64,000 bases of DNA, taken from Amorphochlora amoebiformis (Eukaryota; Cercozoa; Chlorarachniophyceae). Positions within the stretch are counted from its first letter, which is position 1. The number at the start of each line of letters is the position of its first letter. The stretch is from the NCBI GenBank assembly GCA_054601695.1, contig BAAHQB010000469.1, positions 1 to 64,000 on the forward strand, given 5' to 3'. Shown in pieces: positions 1 through 64,000 of this stretch. Made by a program: the position numbers and the translations under genes. Under the pieces are notes generated by a model. That model was not told the origin of the DNA. It ran no database searches and saw nothing but the letters and a program-made list of their open reading frames with translations.

Positions 1-5062
<5,062 letters not shown>

Positions 5063-5640
5063 TTTAAAGAACTACAGTATCTGTCTAGATCTGTGGTTAA
5101 TTTCAAAGTGCCTGGCGCTTGACTGGTCCAGTAGGTGCACGTGGCGCATCAATTAAACTAACAAAAAAATCCGTAGCTTCCACAGAGCTTAGCAAGAACT
5201 TGAAAAGGTTACGTGCAGAGGTTACGTGCAGCTTAAAAGTTATTGCCGTGCCGTGCCCGAGGCTAATTATCAAGTATCTACAGTATATTCCAGTGCTATC
5301 TGGACTATCGGGCTAAGCTACGTAGCTACAATCTGATAATATGATAATATGATAATGTCCAATTCCTAGAAAATTCCTGGAAATTGGTACGACGAACGTA
5401 TGTTTTTCATAGTATCATATGTCGTGGGCTCGTTATTATATTTCAAATTCATGAACCTGTATTTGTATGTAATTAAATGATATACATATAATATAATCTA
5501 GATAATAGTATTAAATATATACTACTCTACATACTTATCTGTATAATTATACACACACATGTATATATACATAATACATATACACATACATATATATACA
5601 TATACACATACATATATATAACTTAGTATAGTGTGCGTTC

Positions 5641-5692
<52 letters not shown>

Positions 5693-5727
5693 TATATACA
5701 TATATACACATATATACACATATACAC

Positions 5728-5795
<68 letters not shown>

Positions 5796-5797
5796 AC

Positions 5798-5837
<40 letters not shown>

Positions 5838-5848
5838 TACACACACAC

Positions 5849-5889
<41 letters not shown>

Positions 5890-6425
5890 CATATATATAC
5901 ATAAACACTCATACCCATTCATACATATACCAGTTCCGTATTTATATTTGGGTATATACAGTATAAAGAAAGAGATACCTTGACAATTTTCAGATGCGGA
6001 GGCAAACTCTAGGGGTAGAGATGCCCAAGCTTTTCCCCGAAGCCTTCCCCCCGCAAACATGATGTGTGGTGTATTTTAGGTCATTTGGTCGCCTTTGATA
6101 AGCATTTAGGTCAACGTGGTCGACGTCAGCACGAGGTTGTACTTTCACCGCCGAAGCACGGTCTGTTGGTGAGATTTGTCACTATGCCATGTCACATATA
6201 TCCTGCCTATGTCACGTCACGTGTCACTATGTCTGACAGGAGTGTCACTGTGTCTTGTCACTATGTCTTGTCACTAAGCTCTGTCACGGAGTCGAGGATG
6301 GATGCGAAGGATGTCAAGGAGAAAAAGAGGTTCCAACCACATCGATACCGTCTGCATAATATATATATAATATATATGTAAATACATGTACATATATATG
6401 TATATATATGTGTGTATATATGATC
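5063..6425. other. Intergenic region between PDI-like and PUS1 genes
   Basis: No supportable exon. It holds unique sequence (5063-5470), (TA)n tracts (5640-5890), and a stretch at about 6176-6290 with repeated GTCACTATGTC-like words. The PUS1 promoter should lie here, but I recognise no defined element. A short ATG frame at 6298 ([10 protein letters not shown]) has no usable donor and was not called. Confidence 0.5.
6176..6290. repeat. Degenerate GTCACTATGTC tandem words upstream of PUS1
   Basis: The words GTCACTATG, GTCACGTCACGTGTCACTATG and GTCACTGTG follow each other with small spacers about 140-250 bases before the PUS1 start codon. They could be a simple repeat or part of the promoter. 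No known motif is claimed. Confidence 0.45.
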
Positions 6426-25989
<19,564 letters not shown>

Positions 25990-26624
25990 TCGTTCAACCT
26001 ATGGGCCGACAACTAGCTCAAATACGATTCTTTTGCTCATGATCACGCAATTATTAGTAGTATCGGTGTAGTAGAAGGTCGGCGCAGTCATAAATTCTTA
26101 TACATCCTTCTAGATCATTATATGGAAATGTTCGAAATTCATAATTATAACTTAGTTACGTGGGCCTTGACTAGATTGATAGAACTTTTAGTGTGGTAAA
26201 TTAATTCGGACTTTATGATTGCGGGCCCCGCTGGTGCCTTCTGTACGTACAGCAAGTTCAAAGTGTTGCCAGTGCTAAGCTGGTTTTGTCTACAGTTTGT
26301 GTGCGACGACGTCTCCCTTTAGTGTGCACGTCCATTCGGCGCCATGCCATGAAACCTTTGGCGGTGCTTACTGCCTAATGTATCTAGTATGTACATCTTA
26401 AGTGGTCTGACGACGGCGTCTCGTGTTGGGATTTTCTCTTTTCTTGCTTCCGCTGCCGAATAGGCTTGGATTACTACTGTAGGCACTCTTTAAGTCGTGT
26501 GATTCTTGCTGTCTGTGTTGGCCAGGCTGTGTGGTATGAATTTCATAACTCAGTAAATGCTTCATGTATGTATATGTGCAGAATATTTGTATATTTCAGA
26601 TATTATACACATATATATACTATG

Positions 26625-26655
<31 letters not shown>

Positions 26656-26756
26656 AAGCATATTAATACAACACCATTTATGTACATATGTGCATACATA
26701 ATTTTCCAAATGCATGTTGCATAAACTATTGAAAAACATACGTAATAGTATTAAGA
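25990..26756. other. Convergent intergenic region between PUS1 and bestrophin genes
   Basis: The region is mostly unique sequence with a short (TA)n tract at 26628-26654. I see no exon with splice signals on either strand. The two genes end tail to tail here, so both 3' untranslated regions and polyadenylation sites should lie inside. Confidence 0.5.
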
Positions 26757-33380
<6,624 letters not shown>

Positions 33381-33521
33381 ATACCATATCACGTGCCCAT
33401 TATCCGCCACAACCTAATATATAATATATATATATATATATATATAAATGTATATATATATATATATATAATATTATATATATATATATATATGTATGTA
33501 TACATATAAATTTAAATATAA

Positions 33522-33571
<50 letters not shown>

Positions 33572-33688
33572 ATAAGTATGTGCACTCTTAAGCCCAAGCA
33601 TACCCTAATTCGAACGCAAAGTTCTAACCCTAGCCCTAATTAATATCAGAATTGAGGGTGTAGAGAAAAAAGGAGCATGGTATTCGGG

Positions 33689-38107
<4,419 letters not shown>

Positions 38108-38307
38108 CTTCAAACTGGTCGACAACTAAATGTTCACAACCTGCTTTCCATGCAAGCGGCAGCACACTCGCGGATGATGACCGGCGCCCCACGCGTGGTA
38201 AACCAGCCGAAGATTTATCAGAAGAAGAAAAAAAGGCGCTTAAATAACTTGCGACCGGAAGTGGAGTCCATCTCACAGGGGTCAATTATAATAGCGGTAA
38301 CGCAGTC
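38108..38307. promoter_or_regulatory. Divergent promoter region, VSD gene / DUF389 gene
   Basis: Only 200 bases separate the two divergent ATG codons (38107 minus, 38308 plus), so the 5' untranslated regions and both promoters must share or overlap this segment. It is GC-richer than the surroundings and lacks (TA)n. I recognise no named core element. Confidence 0.55.
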
Positions 38308-41209
<2,902 letters not shown>

Positions 41210-41480
41210 GTTGAGCCTCACCGAAACAACATTCATTAACCACTAGAACTAGCCCCTAGTACGTTACATTACTAGCGGTTGGATTACTAGACTTGGCACC
41301 ATGATCTCATCATGCAATTGATCCACGATTATTTGCATAGACTAGATAGACTGGAGTAGATAATCCAGTACTCATGTATATTAGTAATTAATTTAGTAAC
41401 TCAATTCAATACTAGTAAATCTAGATACTCGAGATCTGGACAGAAGATGATACAATATCTAGAAAAAGCGTAATTATACG
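41210..41480. other. Convergent intergenic spacer, DUF389 / Dabb genes
   Basis: 270 bases of unique sequence between the two stop codons, without (TA)n. It should contain both 3' ends. CTAG-containing words are frequent (ACTAGATAGACTGGAG, ACTAGTAAATCTAGATAC), but no defined terminator is recognised. Confidence 0.5.
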
Positions 41481-41846
41481 TCACTCAGCATATTCCGCGG
41501 AAAAGTCAAAAGTGAGAGCACGCTCCACGTAACCCACTGCGTTCGACATGCAGTCTTCGTACATATCCGATTCCACAAACGCGTCTCGTCCAGCCGCGTT
41601 CTCAAAGGTCCACAAAAAGGCGTACTCATAGCCGTCTGCTCGTTTCTCGTCGCCAATAGGGTTGTGAATAGGTCCTGTCCAGAGTCCTTTGACCTCTTGT
41701 ACATTCTGGTGATGTACATATGTTAATATACACTAGATACACATATATTTTGTATTATAAATTTATATAAAGTACTAGATATAATGCATTCATGTGTGAT
41801 ACATGCATACATTTTCATGTAAATAGGGCAACGTACATTCTACGTA

Positions 41847-41940
<94 letters not shown>

Positions 41941-41985
41941 TTTGTATGCGTTATTCATTACAAACGGAAATTATACACAAGTACT

Positions 41986-42037
<52 letters not shown>

Positions 42038-42070
42038 ATAATTCTCTCTCTCTCTATATATATATATATT

Positions 42071-42101
<31 letters not shown>

Positions 42102-42309
42102 CAAATATTCCAAAAATATACGAGTCGTGTACACGCTATTTTGCTACAAAACGCTATATCCCCACCTGAAGTCCAGCGTATGCTAAAATGATCCCCCCCA
42201 ACGGTGCGTCAGCCTTGTACTCAAAAAGCTGGAGTAACAGTGTTACATATAACATACATACATCCATACAACCATATATCAATAAAATAACAAATATTTC
42301 TAATATTAC

Positions 42310-42377
<68 letters not shown>

Positions 42378-42416
42378 GCACGTGTGTATGTATATGTATA
42401 TATAAATATATATGCA

Positions 42417-42477
<61 letters not shown>

Positions 42478-42535
42478 TTTCATAGTATATTTATGTATGT
42501 ATGTATGTATGCATGTATGTATATGTATATATATT

Positions 42536-42567
<32 letters not shown>

Positions 42568-42744
42568 TATATAAATATATACATACGTATGTACATTTAT
42601 ATGTATAGATGGATATATAATACATATATATATATATATATGCATACATATATGTATATATATACATATATATATGTATATATATATATATTATGTGCGT
42701 GTGTGCATGTATTGTATACAAGTGTTTTGTACACATGTATATAT

Positions 42745-42787
<43 letters not shown>

Positions 42788-42894
42788 GTGTGTGTGCACG
42801 TATATTTTTATTTTATACACATATATCTACACATTATTTATATATTGTACACGTTTAATATTATATTTATATATAAAAACATATGTTATATATG

Positions 42895-42949
<55 letters not shown>

Positions 42950-42954
42950 AATAA

Positions 42955-42986
<32 letters not shown>

Positions 42987-43014
42987 AATAAACATGTTAT
43001 ACATATATACATAC

Positions 43015-43056
<42 letters not shown>

Positions 43057-43312
43057 AGCGCAGTGGTATAGTAGATGGTAGTCCAAAGTTCGATTCAAGT
43101 CCGTTTGGATTATGGCAAATGATAATGACCAAATTCTCAAGCAAATTCTCGCGTGGAAGACCTTCCCTACCCCTAAGGTCTTCCATTGGAAGGTCTTCCC
43201 CTCGGATGACTATTGCTAATTCGCATGCGTACATTACGAATATGACGGTAGTCTAGCGATCCGACGCGTAGTTAACTAGCTATAGGTTCCGTGCTAGCTC
43301 TATGCTGTAACA

Positions 43313-43343
<31 letters not shown>

Positions 43344-43377
43344 ATATATTATATATATATATTCATTATACACACAC

Positions 43378-43430
<53 letters not shown>

Positions 43431-43461
43431 AATATATGTGTAGTAATAAACATATTATATA

Positions 43462-43510
<49 letters not shown>

Positions 43511-43526
43511 GAAAATATACACGAAC

Positions 43527-43561
<35 letters not shown>

Positions 43562-43802
43562 GTATGTATGTATATATCGAAATTTACAAATATATACATA
43601 CATATACAATATATACTACATTCACAAATCAAATCATACATATACACAGAATCACCTGAATCCGATAGAACGGTTTGGTACCCGTTGGGAGTTGGGAAGC
43701 TTTGATGATAGTGGGGTGGAAATCGACTTCCAAAGGGTCGAACCTTAGATCCTTTTTCAACTTGTTTCTCTCCGTAAGAAAAGCTTCGGAGCTCTGGGAA
43801 TA

Positions 43803-43884
<82 letters not shown>

Positions 43885-44416
43885 GCATATCTATCTACAT
43901 ATATATATATATATAATATTATACATGTATATATAAGTATATATTATGTTGGTATTCATATCATAGAAGTGCATTGGAGGGAGAGATAAAGAGGAAAGAA
44001 AAGACGATGAGAATGAAATGTGTTACTAAGAGTGGAAGAGAATAGGTGATTGAGAGAATATTATTTAAGATCATATACATAGAGAATACACGACCTTTCC
44101 ACCCCCCACCACCCAATCTCCATTATCTAACCCTATAGCTCACCATTGCATTTGTCCTTGACTGGCCACTGTCAAATGAGAGCAAAAGAGCGTGGGAATG
44201 GCCTTGGGTAAGCCCCTTCTCCTCTTCTCTGTTGCTTGACTCACCCGTTAATGCCAAGTCGACGAATTCCGACGCGGGGGAATACTGGTTTGATGATAGG
44301 GTATGCTTGGGTTGGTTTTTGTGTATGAATCATGTATGATTGTATCATGTATGATTGTATTTGTGTGTGCATAATACAGGTAAATTTAGGTATACATATG
44401 TACTTACATACATATG

Positions 44417-44486
<70 letters not shown>

Positions 44487-44550
44487 CTATATTATATATA
44501 TATATATATATATATAGTGTGTGTAGGATACAGGTGAATTTAGGTATATA

Positions 44551-44582
<32 letters not shown>

Positions 44583-44594
44583 CATATATATATA

Positions 44595-44654
<60 letters not shown>

Positions 44655-44766
44655 AGTATATATACAAGAGAACATATGTTTGTATGTTCATATGTATTAT
44701 TAATATGCAAACATTATGTATATCATTACGTTAAATGTACACATATATGTGTGTGTGAGTATAAAT

Positions 44767-44840
<74 letters not shown>

Positions 44841-44917
44841 TGTTTTTTGTTTTTAAAACATATATTAAGAATATTATATATTATACACATACACAAAAAC
44901 ACACACACACACACACA

Positions 44918-44972
<55 letters not shown>

Positions 44973-45318
44973 TATACATAAGGAATTACATGCACATACA
45001 TGCATGCACAAGTGCGCGAAGCATATACTTACCAATCTCTCCACGGCATGAGTCCGCTCAGAACCACTTATAGACTCTTCAAAAGAGAGCAAAATTAGCC
45101 GTACTGTTGGGGCCTGATCAAGCGTCAGACCAGCGCAAGGGTCTGGCTTGCGCTCGTAAACGAGAGCGCGGTAGGAAGTCGAACCGACATTTTCGAACGC
45201 TGAATGTATGTACGCGTATAGGTATACGTGTTGTGTTTACGGGTGAAACGGGTGTGAGCCGTACATGATATACGCATAAATCTAGATATTGTATATATTA
45301 TTATTAATATTATTATAT

Positions 45319-45364
<46 letters not shown>

Positions 45365-45441
45365 GTGTATATATGTGTAAATATGGATATAACATAATGT
45401 ACAGATTCTACGTATGCACACGTATATATATATAATATATA

Positions 45442-45481
<40 letters not shown>

Positions 45482-45973
45482 TGTATATATATATATATAT
45501 ATATACATATGTATATTGCATATATATATATATATATATTTGTGTGTATATATGTATGTGTTTATATATTTTATATGTGTATGTGTGTTGTGTGTGTGTG
45601 TGTGTATGTGTATAGTGTCTTTATATGTACATAATTACATGTACATATTTATCACGCATTACGCACACACACATGTAAATAATATACAGACCGTAGGATG
45701 CTTCAAAAGGAGGGAATTCTTTGAAGTCTGGGTCGGTGAAGTGCATCTGTGAAGGGAATGGGTTCAATCTACTTCTTACAATATGTGTATGAACACGTAC
45801 ATATATATATATATATATATGTATACATACATATATGTATATATATATATATATACACTTATATATCTATATATATATATATGTGTGTGTATATATATAT
45901 GTATATTATATATATGTTGATATAATATCTCTATGTTATGTATATTACATACATACGTATATATAAACAAACG

Positions 45974-46033
<60 letters not shown>

Positions 46034-46477
46034 GTGTGTGTGTGTGTGTATACACAAATATAGATATATGTATAGGTGTGGTATATATATTGTTATATTA
46101 TATATACACATATCAGAGCATAATATGTTACATATGTGGACACTACATTACAATCTAGAAGAATATGTTTCTTTCTTTTTCCACAACTCTCTGTAGTTAC
46201 CTCTTGACCCTTCCTTTCCATCATTATAGTGCTGCCTTCATATCATAATAGTACACAAAACCGATGATGATTAATTAATGGTAACACGTTACACCCCACC
46301 TCCAAGGACAACCTCAATTGCAAACCATACCTTCTGGCACTTCAAACGAAAACATATGCTCTCCACTCGCAGCCGAGTACGCTGCTAACCTAAGTAAGTG
46401 ACAATCTTAAACACCTGAAGCACTTACAAGTTCGGCGATGCTCAAATATATATGTCATATAAATACACATATAATAC

Positions 46478-46509
<32 letters not shown>

Positions 46510-46894
46510 ATATGTATGTATGTATGTATGTATATAAAAGTATAATTACGTAAATAATTTGAATGCGGAAATCGTACCATGATCCGTTGAGAGTGTGAAT
46601 GGTGGCGTCATAGTAGTGTTCATGCGCCGCTAAGCGCTCATTTGGTGCAATCTCGAGCTCCCAAACAACTGGGGGGAGGTCCATAGATAGATCAATACGG
46701 CCAAATCAAAGTTCGCGGGACGAGCAAAGAAGACCTATAGTGGCGCTCTCTGCTAGCCTTTTCGTGCCGGGAGCAGGCCGGTAGATCGGAAGATAATATT
46801 CGTCGGTTTTAAGTTTGCATTCTCCGGTCGATTCATCGCAGGTCGGCTCGGAAGCTGCGCCTAAAGCAAGGAACGCAAGCCACACCACCATCAT
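41481..46894 (-). CDS. Secreted protein with up to three Dabb-like (alpha/beta barrel) domains
   Basis: Minus-strand exons: 46894-46735, 46668-46578, 46389-46331, 46235-46201, 45746-45692, 45199-45033, 44284-44245, 44202-44144, 43793-43656, 42228-42166, 41705-41481; 363 residues, every junction in phase. Signal peptide [17 protein letters not shown] (1-17), then a Cys pair. Repeat 1 (about 54-130): [20 protein letters not shown] ... [10 protein letters not shown] ... FTDPDFKEF. Repeat 2 (about 165-245): [18 protein letters not shown] ... [20 protein letters not shown] ... [11 protein letters not shown]. Repeat 3 (about 265-360): [16 protein letters not shown] ... [19 protein letters not shown] ... 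MYEDCM. Each follows the Dabb scheme of first strand, Asn-x-Ser-Pro loop, G-H-x-A-L-strand, helix, FV-x-x-x-x-Y. Dabb domains usually dimerise, so fused repeats could form an internal barrel. The function is unknown. The TTG upstream of the first ATG was not used as a start. Confidence 0.75.
43054..43314 (+). mobile_element. Short interspersed element copy 4, best-preserved head
   Basis: Begins TGTTAGCGCAGTGGTATAGT, resembling a Pol III A box region, followed about 35 bases later by AGTTCGATTCAAGTCC, resembling a B box. It ends TGCTGTAACAATATAT, so the termini are TGTTA and TAACA, inverted. It is about 260 bases long, flanked by (TA)n, and lies in the intron between Dabb-gene exons 9 and 10, antisense to the gene. 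Confidence 0.8.
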
Positions 46895-46989
46895 ACAAGC
46901 CCCCAAGTGCGGGAAAACCGTAACAGATGCCGACTTATAATTTGATTTTCTCGGTTGGTATTATGGCTGCAGGCCTCGAAATGTGAGAA
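46895..46989. promoter_or_regulatory. Compact divergent promoter, Dabb gene / kinase gene
   Basis: 95 bases lie between the start codons of two oppositely oriented genes. There is no (TA)n and no obvious TATA box. Both transcripts must start in or overlap this segment. Confidence 0.6.
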
Positions 46990-57536
<10,547 letters not shown>

Positions 57537-57597
57537 CTGAATGGGTGCATGATGCTCTTGAGTGTGTGTATGATTGTTTTAGAAGTGTATGTGTGTA

Positions 57598-57635
<38 letters not shown>

Positions 57636-57681
57636 CTTCAACAATAGGTCATTATTGGGTCGATTTGCGGATGCTGTTCGA

Positions 57682-57757
57682 GTTATCTCATGTAATGCAC
57701 AGTATATATTTACAAACATGTTATCTCATGTAATGCACAGTATATATTTACAAACAT
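57682..57757. repeat. Direct duplication of about 38 bases
   Basis: GTTATCTCATGTAATGCACA followed by GTATATATTTACAAACAT occurs twice in direct succession, between genes B and A. Confidence 0.9.
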
Positions 57758-57795
57758 TATATATATATATATATATATCATATATTTTTTTTTTT

Positions 57796-57864
<69 letters not shown>

Positions 57865-57872
57865 GTATATAT

Positions 57873-58035
<163 letters not shown>

Positions 58036-58053
58036 CTATGTATATATATTATG

Positions 58054-58103
<50 letters not shown>

Positions 58104-58126
58104 GAACATATGCAAAAATATAATAC

Positions 58127-58166
<40 letters not shown>

Positions 58167-58206
58167 TATATATAACTATACATATACAAGTATATTGTAT
58201 ATGTTA

Positions 58207-64000
<5,794 letters not shown>

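Noticed and set aside
6298-6360. Upstream exon [19 protein letters not shown] for PUS1
   Set aside because: No donor site follows before the frame runs into (TA)n, and the ATG at 6426 joins exon 2 in phase.
43054-43120. Functional tRNA gene
   Set aside because: Box-like words are present, but no cloverleaf with paired acceptor stem can be drawn, and the same sequence is dispersed as longer elements.

Overview
The window is nuclear DNA of a microbial eukaryote. Genes are split into many small exons by GT-AG introns, and all three stop codons end predicted proteins, so the code is standard. Much of the non-coding DNA is (TA)n microsatellite, with some CT/GA tracts, one (ATT)n tract and interstitial TTAGGG/CCCTAA telomere-type repeats. 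The lineage cannot be fixed from the sequence. A unicellular alga, alveolate or stramenopile would all fit. Nearly every long apparent reading frame is translated (TA)n and is not a gene. The models below were built by hand from exons that join in phase, carry canonical splice sites and resemble known families.

Layout. (1) 3' part of an ER PDI/thioredoxin-like gene ending in KDEL, + strand, to 5062. (2) PUS1-type tRNA pseudouridine synthase, + strand, 6426-25989, about 29 exons in 19.6 kb. (3) Bestrophin-family channel, - strand, 33380-26757, 12 exons. (4) Voltage-sensor-domain-only protein with a Cys4 motif, - strand, 38107-33689, 12 exons. (5) DUF389 membrane protein, + strand, 38308-41209. 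(6) Secreted protein with up to three Dabb-like domains, - strand, 46894-41481. (7) YANK/STK32-like AGC kinase with a myristoylation-type N-terminus, + strand, 46990-52493. (8, 9) Two tandem related Ala/Pro/Lys-rich genes, - strand: B at 57536-53517 and A running in from beyond the right edge to 58207. Genes 4/5 and 6/7 are divergent pairs with start codons 201 and 96 bases apart.

The most interesting structure lies in how the introns are built. Introns of the PUS1 and bestrophin genes hold telomere-type arrays whose C-strand (CCCTAA, which contains the branch-point-like CTAAC) is on the coding strand and ends within about 13 bases of the next exon. Exons are also repeatedly accompanied by decayed or intact copies of themselves separated by (TA)n, seen at seven loci in four genes. 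This suggests that microsatellite-mediated tandem duplication creates surplus exons. A family of short dispersed elements with tRNA-like boxes and TGTTA/TAACA ends sits in introns of five genes.
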